NCBI GenBank assembly: GCA_002811675.1
Contig: PDIM01000047.1
Location: 27,526 to 55,676, forward strand
Length of the DNA: 28,151 nt
Origin: Ichthyosporea sp. XGB-2017a
Taxonomy: Eukaryota; Opisthokonta; Ichthyosporea
Reading direction: 5' to 3'
Shown here: piece by piece, positions 1 through 8,807 of the stretch
Layout of the letters: every line of letters begins with the position of its first letter
How positions within the stretch are numbered: the stretch's first letter is position 1
Notes under the pieces: generated by a model
What the model saw: only the letters and a program-made list of their open reading frames with translations
Told to the model about the DNA's origin: nothing
Database searches by the model: none
Translations under genes and position numbers: made by a program

Positions 1-182
1 AAGTAATGCTACAAAGGCTGATGAAGTACAATTTGCAACTTAACACAAAGACACCACTGAAGGAAAATATCCCTGCGCCCCAGCACAGCTGCCAATGTAG
101 AAATTCCTCACCCTCTTATTTCCTTTCACTTCTTCTTCGTTAGCGTTTCTTATTTCACGAGTCTGGCTGCATGAGAACTTGT
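1..182. other. 3' flank of the first secreted-protein gene
   Basis: Non-coding stretch downstream of the minus-strand gene that ends at 183. No ORF, RNA gene or repeat is visible. On the minus strand it holds AATAAG-like sequences that could serve as weak poly(A) signals, but no perfect AATAAA. Confidence 0.5.
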
Positions 183-863
183 TCAGAACCCGATACACTT
201 ACTGTAGCTGTCATCCCCGAAAACGGTAGCGAGAATAACAGTCTTCATCACACCAGAACCATCATGGGTGAGGAAGTTAGCCTTGGAGCGAATAAAACAC
301 TTCTTCTTGTTGGTGTTAAAGGCTGCTTGTACACAAGTGTTGGAAGACTGTGCATGATTCAGATGTTGACAGAGATTCCAGCAGGTCTCTTCCGAATCCG
401 TGTAACCACTCTGAGACTCTGCAGTTGATGCTGCTTCAGTCTCATCGTGCACACACTTCGGGCTGAGAAATCCAGCACTACTGGGATGCACCCTGCCACC
501 CTCGATTCCACTCTTCTGGCTGGTACCACGGACGTACTTTTTCAGATAACACATGAATTTATCGTTGCCTTGCTGCTCGGAGAAATAGGCATTGCACCCG
601 ATGGTGAAATCGCATATATCCTGACACGCCTGGCGACTGCTCACTTGAAGCTTTTTGATGTGTGCCTTGCCGGTACCGGATGCAAACACCCCTTTGAAGG
701 TGTAGTATGGCCGTTGCAGACCGTGGACATCATCTGCTGTGGCTGAGGGTTGAATGTGGCGGGGGGTGGAGATGTCAATGACACCAGCGCATGAAACTGA
801 GATTGTAAGGAGAGCGAGGGAAAGGGCAATATAGAAAGAGGTTACTTTGATTAAAGACGACAT
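183..863 (-). CDS. Small secreted PAN/Apple-like cysteine protein
   Basis: A 226-aa intronless ORF. Residues 1-26 form a signal peptide: a charged start, a hydrophobic core and a small-residue cleavage site near SCA. The mature part has two four-cysteine modules. The first is C80-x3-C84-x5-C90-x14-C105; the second is C161-x3-C165-x11-C177-x11-C189 and opens with CWNLCQH. Extra cysteines lie at 25, 137 and 223. The spacing and the aromatic/hydrophobic residue before the third or fourth Cys recall PAN/Apple folds, which bind proteins or sugars outside cells. That assignment is inference, since the modules are shorter than a canonical PAN domain. There is no membrane anchor, so secretion or surface deposition is likely. 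The divergent gene at 2012 has the same layout and is the probable paralogue. ATG at 861-863 is the only start that gives the signal peptide. Confidence 0.85.
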   Translation of the reverse strand: MSSLIKVTSFYIALSLALLTISVSCAGVIDISTPRHIQPSATADDVHGLQRPYYTFKGVFASGTGKAHIKKLQVSSRQACQDICDFTIGCNAYFSEQQGNDKFMCYLKKYVRGTSQKSGIEGGRVHPSSAGFLSPKCVHDETEAASTAESQSGYTDSEETCWNLCQHLNHAQSSNTCVQAAFNTNKKKCFIRSKANFLTHDGSGVMKTVILATVFGDDSYSKCIGF

Positions 864-1410
864 CTTTTGTGGTTGATTTCCTCGTTATTGATCTTGTTTT
901 GATTCAATGTTTTTTTAGAGATTCAATTTTGTTTAGCTTACTCTTTTGGTTGTAGAGGTTCATTAATGTTGAAACTGGTTCACGGCTGCTTTTATACTAA
1001 CTTGTGCGAGGAAGAAAAAGAAAAGAATTAACAAATGGGATGGCTCTACTTCTCTTTCCTTCCCATGCGATTGCTGGATGATATAGCAGGGATTTATGAT
1101 ACATTACTCCACCTTTCTCTCTGTAATTAGTTCTTCCTTTCTCGGCTGATGTGTGAGTAACGTGCCAACAGCTGGATGTGTCAATGAATATACTCCCAGG
1201 TGAGCCCCCAACTAACCTTAAATATCAAACAAAATGAAAAAAAGACTCGGTTTTACACATACAAAACAAAAAAGTAATAAAATGAAACAATGCGAAAATG
1301 TCCTGTTAAAGCAAATTCTTCTCATGGGCCTTTCCCTTTGAACGCATCACCACAAATTGCAATCTCCACAAACAAAAACAAAACAACAGAAACAAAGGTG
1401 TAAAACACTC

Positions 1411-1421
1411 TGATTGGCTGA
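1411..1421 (-). promoter_or_regulatory. CCAAT box, copy 1
   Basis: The plus strand reads tgattggctga. Its complement, with flanks, contains CAGCCAATCAG, which matches the NF-Y (HAP2/3/5) CCAAT consensus well. A second identical 11-mer starts exactly 40 bp further on. NF-Y binding is inferred from the motif only. Confidence 0.55.
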
Positions 1422-1450
1422 GAGGCAAGAGTATGCATTTTATCGAGCAT

Positions 1451-1461
1451 TGATTGGCTGA
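1451..1461 (-). promoter_or_regulatory. CCAAT box, copy 2
   Basis: Exact repeat of the tgattggctga 11-mer at 1411-1421, in the same orientation and 40 bp away (about four helical turns), so both would face a similar side of the DNA. Confidence 0.55.
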
Positions 1462-1503
1462 AAGAATCCTCGATTACTAATTGAAGCAAAAGCGCGAATC
1501 GAT

Positions 1504-1515
1504 AATGGCGCCATT
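1504..1515. promoter_or_regulatory. GGCGCC palindrome (E2F-like)
   Basis: AATGGCGCCATT is a perfect 12-bp palindrome followed by a T run. The core resembles an E2F/DP-type TTTGGCGC site. It lies between the CCAAT boxes and the right-hand gene. Function is inferred from resemblance only. Confidence 0.35.
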
Positions 1516-2011
1516 TTTTTTTTGTGTGTTCTGTTCAAAGTCAAAGTCAGGTGGCCTTTGTTATGTTTCTAATTTTTTTTTGTTTTGGTTTGTTTGTTTT
1601 TTTTGGTTGTTACAAATTTTGGTTTGGTTCACATACAACATAATTGCAAAGGAATAAATGCCCCTTTGAGTGGGTTTGAGGGGCGTACATCAAAGGAATT
1701 GCAAATGTGTTTTATGTTTTGCCTTTTTTCTCGTTGAGTTGCACTGTCTTTTATGTACTTTGCTTTAGAAGACGCTTTTGGTGTGGGAAAAGTGTTTATT
1801 TTATTATTGTTTTGTTTTTTAAAAAAGTATAAGTATAGAAGAGGGCCATACGTGAAGAAACAATCTAAAGAGGAAACAAAGCAAAGTAACAAAAAATTCA
1901 AGATTTTGTTTAAGATCATCCAAAAGATATAGTTGATTTAGTTTGCAGAGCATACTTCTCATATTAAGAAGTGAAAATACTCCCTTGATTGCCAGAAACT
2001 CCAAACGAAAA

Positions 2012-2713
2012 ATGACTGTAAAAGTTACCTTGATAGCAGGCCTTCTGGCATTGCTCCTCATCTCAGCAATAAGTCCAGCATCAGTGGATGCGGCAGCAGT
2101 GGCCACAATGGAGGAAATTGGTAGGTCCAATGGCTTTTTAATGATCTCCTCTTATGTCGCAGAAGGAAAACCTTTACAAGAGACGCGTGAAGGTAATCTG
2201 GAGACGTGCTTGAGCAAGTGTAGCGCGTTTAATGATCCCAATGGCAAATGTCGTGCATTTTTCTTCCGTCAAAAGGATGGCCTATGCCAGCTGCACTCGC
2301 ATCTGAGTGGAACGGCTTCGAGCGATGACAGTGACAATGATTTGCACATTGGGCTGCAGTATCCAAGAGCCGGTACTGGTTTTTTCTATCATCCCAAACA
2401 CTACATCCGTAATACAGTGGTGTCCATGAACCAGATTGTCAGTACGGGGATCCAATATCAACGCCATTGCTGGGCGTACTGCCAGCATATACGCGATGCG
2501 GGTGTGGCTGATTGTGTAGGCATGCAATTTGATGCAAAGAGCCAATGGTGCACTCTTTTTGCGGCTAAAGGAACCACAGATTTGCAGCTGTTTGATAAGA
2601 TTGAGGCAGCTGGTAGTAAAGATGACCTCTACACGGTGTTGGAGAAGCCAGGACTCCTTCAGAAATTCGAGGAATTTGTTGGGAGCGATAGCAGTCAAGC
2701 AATGTACATTTAA
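2012..2713 (+). CDS. Small secreted PAN/Apple-like cysteine protein (paralogue)
   Basis: A 233-aa product from the ATG at 2012. An in-frame ATG at 1943 would add 23 residues, but starting at 2012 gives a clean signal peptide (MTVKV, then a long Leu/Ile/Ala core, cleavage near VDA at about 27). Two four-cysteine modules follow: C66-x3-C70-x9-C80-x11-C92 and C153-x3-C157-x10-C168-x11-C180, the second opening with CWAYCQH. Order, spacing and the CW-x2-CQH motif match the divergent gene at 183-863, so the two are probably ancient duplicates despite low overall identity. No transmembrane anchor or intron is seen. Extracellular binding is a reasonable guess from the PAN-like pattern, but no function is known. 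An AATAAA lies 115 nt past the stop. Confidence 0.85.
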   Translation: MTVKVTLIAGLLALLLISAISPASVDAAAVATMEEIGRSNGFLMISSYVAEGKPLQETREGNLETCLSKCSAFNDPNGKCRAFFFRQKDGLCQLHSHLSGTASSDDSDNDLHIGLQYPRAGTGFFYHPKHYIRNTVVSMNQIVSTGIQYQRHCWAYCQHIRDAGVADCVGMQFDAKSQWCTLFAAKGTTDLQLFDKIEAAGSKDDLYTVLEKPGLLQKFEEFVGSDSSQAMYI

Positions 2714-2827
2714 GACAGAGAAAAACTTGTTAAGACCGTTCATTGGGAGACGCGATGATCATGGCTTGACAGAGCAACCCCACTTGTGGAATTTTGATTT
2801 AAAGTATGTTTAGATTGGAAAAAATAT

Positions 2828-2833
2828 AATAAA
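2828..2833 (+). terminator. Poly(A) signal, second secreted-protein gene
   Basis: AATAAA within an AT-rich stretch about 115 nt after the stop codon at 2711-2713. Confidence 0.55.
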
Positions 2834-3060
2834 ATAATCAGTAATAATCTGGAGAAGGCGTCCGGCAGTTTAATCTATATGCATATCCGAAAAACATGAG
2901 GCGCGAGTAAACTCAAAGGGAGAAATGGCTCTACTGCTCCTGACCATGGATATGTTTATAGCGCCATTATTGATTATTCCTCTTCTCACTCCACCCTCCC
3001 ACCAGCCAAATACAGAAGTGAAGCCAAGAGTGAAATGAGAAAAAGTCTAAACTAGATGAA

Positions 3061-3066
3061 TTTATT
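3061..3066 (-). terminator. Poly(A) signal, ABCA terminal exon
   Basis: TTTATT on the plus strand is AATAAA on the minus strand, 13 nt after the stop of the ABCA exon. The remnant has therefore kept its 3'-end signal. Confidence 0.6.
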
Positions 3067-3079
3067 CTTCCTTCAGTCT

Positions 3080-3628
3080 TTATACAACATTTAGGTTCTC
3101 TTCTTTATCGGAACGGCTCTGTCCAACTTCTTCACTATTGTCCGTTTCTGCTGCATTTCGAAAGCAGCATTTTTCAAACATCACAAGAAATCCTCTGATG
3201 ATCAGCCCTGGAGGCGACCACTTAGCAATGGTAAACAGCACTCGTTTGACAGGCCCCGGTCTCCTGTGAGGAGGAATTTCACTCCCATCACTATCCGAAG
3301 TAAAGGACTGCTTTGAAGCAAATCCACAAAAGATCATTTCTAAAGATGTTTGAGCAACGAAATAGTCTTCAATGTTAAAACGGGGTTTGAGAGATTCTAA
3401 TACTTGAAACATGATGGAAAGTGATGCATCATCTTTGGACACTTCAAACGTAACCATTCCAAAGTGTTCATCTTTGACTTCCGAGGCCGGAAAGGATTCT
3501 TGAAAATATTGCTTCAATGTTTCACTTTGTTGGCAAACATTCTCCATCTCCCCATCATTACCAATTCGAACTGTTACTGTATATCCTGTTCCAAAACGAT
3601 TCTTCAGATGCTGCGGGGATCCAATACA
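3080..3628 (-). pseudogene. Orphan terminal exon of an ABCA-family transporter
   Basis: The last exon encodes about 182 aa beginning CIGSPQHLK, then a FGTGYTV segment and IEDYFVAQTSLE. These are the C-terminal hallmarks of ABCA full transporters: the stretch right after the second nucleotide-binding domain plus the cytosolic regulatory domain. The codon TGT is preceded by AG at 3629-3630 and an A-rich, intron-like tract on the minus strand, so the exon boundary is placed there. The reading frame stays open upstream to 3820 but becomes lysine-rich low complexity, which I regard as intron. Walker A, the signature motif, Walker B and all membrane segments are absent, and no upstream ABCA exon is visible before the cyclase gene. 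The exon has no stop or frameshift and keeps its poly(A) signal. It could be a recent truncation, the end of a gene with a very long intron, or an assembly join. Confidence 0.7.
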
Positions 3629-4696
3629 CTTTTTTTTTTCTTTTTTTTTGTCCACGTGTTCTTTTTTTTCTTTGTTTTCTTTTTTCTTTGTTTTTTTTTT
3701 GTCTGTATTGCTAAGTTGACATTGCTTGTGTGTGAGGTGGGGAAGAGTAGTGTTTGTATTCACTGTTTGTTCGGGGCCAATATGAACGAGCATACTTGAG
3801 AAGAATATGGACCTTAGCATGATAGCATAATTGACTATGAAACCTTCAAAACAAAAACAAGTATTGCCGAGCGAGCTAACAGAAACTCTCTAAGCTCTGC
3901 CAAATACAATAGGTTGAACAAGTTTTGAGAAAGTAACTCCCCGAAAGGTCCAATGTTCTTTTACATTTTCAGCCCGATAGACAAGAATATTGAGCCAGAA
4001 CTACTTCATACGCATCTCCTTTTCGAGTTCCTGGAAAACTCTTCTACGTGAGTTCCCGCTATCAAATGCGGACTTCACTAAAGTGTGTACCCGCAATTAC
4101 CTTCCGCGCCTATAAAAGAAAACAAATTGTAAATTAGACTTATAGGACTTACAAGGAGCGCTCCTCGTAGGACTTATTTTAGTTATAGTACTTACATGTT
4201 GCCGTATAAGTCAAATTCCCAACTTATAAATATTATGGACGTACTGTAACATGAATTATCAATAGTATTGAAATTATGTAATGTTGTGAAATGACTCACA
4301 ATTATGTATAAGAAATGTACTGTAGTCAGCTGCAAGCCAAGTACACAAAAACATAAAGGGACGCATATTTCCATATTTGGGGAAGACAGAGATTAAGGAA
4401 CCAATCACAGATGTGATTTTAAGAAAGACAAAAATTCATTCAAATTAATTTTGCATAGTTTGTTTTGTTTTGTTTTTGTTTATTCTTCTTTGAGTGCAGT
4501 GCAGTTGTGCAATTTATGAATTTGCTGCGTTGTTTTGAGAATCAGTTAAAGCATTAAAAATGCATATAGGTTTAGAAAACTAGGAAAGAAAGGATTTCAA
4601 ATACCATTGACTGAAGAGGAAGGCAACGCGAAACAAAAAAAAGAAAGTGGATATCAAAAGGTATATTTTGCTCTCCGATTGTCATCAGAGTGAATC
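3629..4696. other. Intergenic region upstream of the cyclase gene
   Basis: About 1.07 kb without a recognisable gene. Next to the ABCA exon is a T-rich tract (3631-3710). At 4143-4176 two 9-bp direct repeats flank a 12-bp palindrome. A TTTTG-rich tract at about 4459-4485 lies roughly 210 nt before the cyclase start and resembles tracts before other genes here. Short ORFs have no recognisable content. Confidence 0.5.
4143..4176. repeat. 9-bp direct repeats flanking a palindrome
   Basis: taggactta occurs at 4143-4151 and 4168-4176. The 16 bp between them contains the perfect palindrome AGGAGCGCTCCT (4154-4165). The arrangement is compatible with a transposon excision footprint (target duplication plus residual termini), but chance cannot be excluded. 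Confidence 0.4.
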
Positions 4697-7600
4697 ATGA
4701 GTAGTGATTCAGACGACGATGATGATATGATCATCACGGCTGAGGTTCTTGAAAGTCCTAAAATTAAGGTAAATAGATGTTCAATAAGCATAAGCGGCTC
4801 GGCTCTTCACTAATTTACCAAAGAAATGATACTAATTCCTCTTGTTATTCAATGTGGGATGAATAGATTCCAGCTCCTCCCCCCGCATTTCACAACTCTT
4901 CACAACCCAGTGGAGCACAGAGGAAAACAAGTGTAAAGGTATCACAAGCACCAAAATTTGATAAACCGAAAGGAACGGTTTCATTTCCACCGATTGCTGT
5001 AAGTTTTTTGTAAAACATAAGACAGAGGGATATTGCTGTTTTGAGCTAAACGAAAATTTCTTTGCTGTATTTCTTATGAATGTATAAGGATCAAAGTGTA
5101 ATTAAACAAACAAGACTGAGGGCTAATGAAGGGAAAAAGGTGAAGAGAAACTCGATTGCAACTCATGGGCTATATAATTTTGCTTTTGATATTCTGGGAC
5201 TCTCTCCAAAGGATCGAATCTTTGCAGTGCTGGATATGTTTTCCAAATTTAACTTCCTAAAAAATATGGAAATCAAGTCTCTTCTTGGCGTAGTTTACAC
5301 AATCGAAAAGGAAAGCAAGCATAGACCATTTTCAAACTTTGAAAGGGGCCTCGTAGCCGTTCAAGAGTTGTACTCAATGCTAATTGAGGGGCAAGCTATG
5401 CAATACTTTGATACTTCGGATATTTTTGCTATGTTGTTGGTTACGCTGGGTCAGTTTATAAGCACAAAAGCAAAGTATGATAATTTTCATGAGAGGGCAT
5501 CGGGTTCATATCTCACTTCCATTTTTTCGGGTGAATTTCCTGTTCAACAGAACGTAGGCTATCGCTTAATTGACATTCTTGATTCGTTTAATATTTTAGA
5601 TAAATACACCCACGAGGAACGCAATGCGATAAAGAGAAATGTATGTACGTACGCTCGTGCAACTACCTTTGAAAGCAATAGTGCTATCCAAAAGGATTTG
5701 GAGGACTTTCTGTTTAACAGGAAGCCTTCTGGGGGTGAGAGATTGTCCTTGCATGATACAACTACATTGGCAAGTTGCATTGTCTACATTTGTTCGACTG
5801 GCCTATGTCTTCAGCCATTTGACCAAAGTCTCCAATGGTGTACTAAGCGCAACAAGGAACTGATGGACCAAGGGAATGAAGAAGCAGAGATGGGAATACC
5901 GTACAGTCCGTTTTGTTCTCCCCACTTTTCAAATGAATACTTGCTGGGGTTAACGTACTCCAAAATATTTTGTGGAGGATTTCTTAATTTAATTGTTTCT
6001 CTTTTGCCACAGGTCACGTGCATGAAGGTAATCAATGAGCAGAATGCAGCTTTACTGGAAGAAATGGCTAAAGGGATTCGCCTCACTTCTTCTCAAGTGA
6101 AAAAGGCAAGGCAAGCTATTGAAGGAGGTAGTATCAAAGCCAAAACAATTGAAAACCAAAAAGATTTTTTCCCAATATTCGTGACTCAGATACAGGGAAG
6201 GTTGGGTCATGCAACTTTGAGCAAAAGTGCCAATTGTTCTTCAAACGCTAATAATATAAATAACCCAGATGTTTGTGAAGGGGATGCACATCGTATCAAT
6301 CATTTGATTGAAAGGTATTTGGGTACAGAAGAGCTTGAAGAACTAGAAAAAGAGGTTGACTTAAATCCTAAGAATTATTGGGCTTTGCTAAGGGAAAAGA
6401 TAAGCACAGTTGTTGAATATTTAGAACTGGCCAATATTTTTGCAGATGGGCACAGTGTCGAACAAATTATTCCGCCTCTCATCAAGAACGTAAGTATTAT
6501 TTACATATCTCGCACACCTGATATGCTTTCTCACCACACACATATTGGCACTGACTTATGCTAACCACTTTCTTTGAACCACTGTTATGCTTTAATGCTT
6601 ATGTAAAAACAGCTTACTGAAGTGCTTGGGGCACAAACTATTATCGTATCCATGTTTTCGTCAGGCAACAATTCATTCAAAGATTACAGACTCTCAAATG
6701 GAAACATAATCTCAAGCGATATTGAAAAAGAAGATCTTCTTATCCGAATGTTGAAAACCCAAGAGTTGGTTGAAGCACCTAATGCTGAGAGTGATGACGG
6801 CGAAATGTCCAAGTATTTGGCAAAAATGCACGTACCTGTACGAAATCTTATTTCCGGAAGATTGTGTGACAACAAAGGAAATGTCATCTGTGCTGTAAAA
6901 GCATTCAATTCACTTGGTTCAGGGTCATTTACAGAAGCAGATAAAGGTAGACTCTGTAGCTTGTGCCGAATTCTTTCACCTCATCTGCGTGACTTCCTTA
7001 ACTTCAAGGATGTATTGGCAGACGCTGACCAAAATTTACGAATTTTGACACTGAACAACATGATTGCTTCGGAACTATCCTCCGAAAAACTTCTTCCTAA
7101 GGTAATGACTGAAACATCAAAAGTTCTCAACGCTGATAGAAGTGCTCTATTCGTGTATGATCCAAGCTCAAATGAATTGTGGTCAAAAGTGGCTGAAAAT
7201 GCAAAAGAAATACGATTTCCCTCAAATATGGGAATAGCAGGAGAGGCGTTTACCAGGGGTGTGAATATAAATATCAAAAAAGCATATGAAGATAAAAGAT
7301 TCAACAAAGAGGTGGATCGTAAGACAGGATATAAAACGAATACACTCCTCTGCGTGCCAGTAAGAAATCATCGAGGGAAAATTGAAGGGGTTGTTGAAGC
7401 TATTAATAAGACGGAGGGTTATTTCACACAGGCTGACGAAAATTTACTGGAAAATATAGCTAGTCAAATATCGTTGGCGTTGAATAACTCAAGAATGTAC
7501 GAAGAGGAGTTGTGGATGAAGAATTACAATGATAGCATCATTAACAGTATGACACATGCTGTTATTGCAACTAGTGATTCTGGAGTTGTTGCAAAAATCA

Positions 7601-8751
7601 ACAAAGCAACTGAAAAGCTGTTTGGTTTATTAGAGGGGGATTCATTTGTGGGCTCACATGTATCAAGATGGATATCTGGTAAATCCACTATACTTGAAAT
7701 GACAATAGATTCGATTCTCAAAGCGGGGGAGGAGGCTCAAGACATAAAAGAGATTCAACTTACTTTGCCAAATGGCGTCACTATCTGGGCCAACGCTACG
7801 GTCATTCCTTTGCGAAGCGCTGAAGGGTTTCCTTTGGGTTGTATTATAATATTAGAGGATTTATCATCAGAAAAAAGATTGAAGAACACAATGAATCGGT
7901 ACTTAACCAAGGAGCTAGCAGAGCAGCTTGTCGATGCCGAAAGTTCTCTTGGAGGGAAAATGGTCAAGGCCTCGGTTCTATTCGCAGACATTGTCAGTTT
8001 TACAACTATTTCAGAAGATCTCGGTCCGGTTGAAACAGTCTCCATGCTCAACGAGTACTTCACAGCCATGGTAGATGTAATTCTAGAAAACAAAGGAATT
8101 TTGGACAAATACATAGGGGACTGTATTATGGCTGTCTTCGGAGCACCTGTAGTTGGGCCAGACGATAGTGACCATGCTGTATCTGCGGCGATAGAAATGA
8201 TGGCATTGACAAGGGGCTTGAACAAGAAAAGATCAGCAGAAAACAAACAGGAAATCATGATTAGAATTGGCATTCATACTGATACGGTTGTTTCTGGAAA
8301 TATTGGATCAGAAAGGCGCATGGACTTCACGGTTATTGGTGATGGAGTTAATCTAGCCTCGAGGCTTGAGGGGGCCAACAAAGAATACGGAACTTCAATT
8401 CTTATCAGCCAAGGGACTCTAGAAAGTTGCAAGAATAAGTACCTTATCAGAGAAGTGGATAAACTTCGCGTTAAAGGTAAAACTCAAGGGATCAAATGTT
8501 ACGAAGTTATGGATCAGTATACAGACTCCCAGTTCCCGAATATTTCAAAGGTTCTTGAAATTTACAGCAAAGCGCTTGCACTTTACAAACAGAGAGAATG
8601 GAAAAAGGCAATGGGATTATTTGCAGATATTATTGAGCAGTTTAATCCTAATGACACATTGAGTAAAGTGTACAAGGAACGGTGCGAGCTCTATCTGGAA
8701 GATCCTCCCTCTCCCGACTGGGACGGTGTGTGGGTGATGAAAACCAAATAA
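4697..8751 (+). CDS. Pseudo-phosphodiesterase/GAF/PAS/class III adenylyl cyclase
   Basis: Four exons (4697-4768, 4867-4998, 5089-6489, 6613-8751), all phase 0, encode about 1247 aa. Exon 1 starts with an acidic MSSDSDDDDD. Residues about 95-375 resemble a class I cyclic-nucleotide phosphodiesterase (DMFSKFNFL, PFSNFERG, EMGIPYSPF), but the metal-binding His/Asp positions are lost. A divergent GAF-like domain covers about 505-665, a clear GAF domain 678-828 (NKTEGYFTQAD), and a PAS-like domain 840-956. The cyclase spans about 985-1170 with metal aspartates D994 (FADIVSF) and D1038 (DKYIGD), adenine-selecting K1034 and T1108 (DFTVIGD), and transition-state N1115 and R1119. It should therefore make cAMP from ATP, as a dimer. 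The tail with PPSPDWDGVW matches bacterial-type cyclases. There is no transmembrane segment, so it is probably soluble. The stop overlaps an AATAAA. Start, junctions and domain calls come from the sequence; the loss of phosphodiesterase activity is inferred. Confidence 0.9.
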
Positions 8752-8752
8752 A
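8747..8752 (+). terminator. Poly(A) signal overlapping the cyclase stop codon
   Basis: AATAAA at 8747-8752 contains the TAA stop at 8749-8751, so the cyclase mRNA would have a minimal 3' UTR. The next gene converges from 8808. Confidence 0.6.
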
Positions 8753-8791
8753 AGAGTCAAGACTTTAAGATCGTCGCTTGCGTTTGCAGCT

Positions 8792-8797
8792 TTTATT
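8792..8797 (-). terminator. Poly(A) signal of the YbaK-like gene
   Basis: TTTATT on the plus strand is AATAAA on the minus strand, 10 nt after the stop at 8808-8810 and only 40 bp from the opposing cyclase signal. Confidence 0.6.
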
Positions 8798-8807
8798 GCC
8801 CATTTTC

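Larger units (their letters stand above)
864..2011. promoter_or_regulatory. Shared divergent promoter of the two secreted-protein genes
   Basis: A 1.15-kb intergenic region between two divergently transcribed paralogues, with no credible gene. About 1225-1400 is A/C-rich, which is T/G-rich when read toward the left gene. About 1514-1625 is T/G-rich, reading toward the right gene. Between these mirrored tracts lie two identical inverted CCAAT boxes (1411-1421 and 1451-1461) and a palindrome (1504-1515). The symmetry suggests a bidirectional promoter, which is inference. Confidence 0.6.
2714..3079. other. Convergent 3' intergenic region
   Basis: 366 bp between the convergent ends of the second secreted-protein gene and the ABCA remnant. 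It holds one poly(A) hexamer for each strand (2828-2833 plus, 3061-3066 minus). No ORF or RNA gene is visible. Confidence 0.5.

Noticed and set aside
171..746. Plus-strand ORFs opposite the first secreted-protein gene
   Set aside because: They are antisense shadows; only the minus strand gives a signal peptide and patterned cysteines.
1943..2011. Upstream ATG of the second secreted-protein gene
   Set aside because: It would place a polar, charged 23-residue stretch before the signal peptide; the ATG at 2012 fits secretion better.
3629..3820. N-terminal extension of the ABCA exon ORF (lysine-rich)
   Set aside because: It is translated T/A-rich sequence upstream of a good splice acceptor, with no ABCA similarity, so I treat it as intron rather than protein.
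4658..4688. Leader intron before the cyclase start
   Set aside because: GT to AG spans only 31 nt, shorter than any other intron here.
7755..8273. 172-codon minus-strand ORF inside the cyclase gene
   Set aside because: Antisense shadow of the catalytic domain with no recognisable features.
6613..8751. Recent bacterial transfer of the cyclase half
   Set aside because: Domain style is bacterial-like, but the gene has eukaryotic introns upstream and base use like its neighbours, and such cyclases are widespread in protists.
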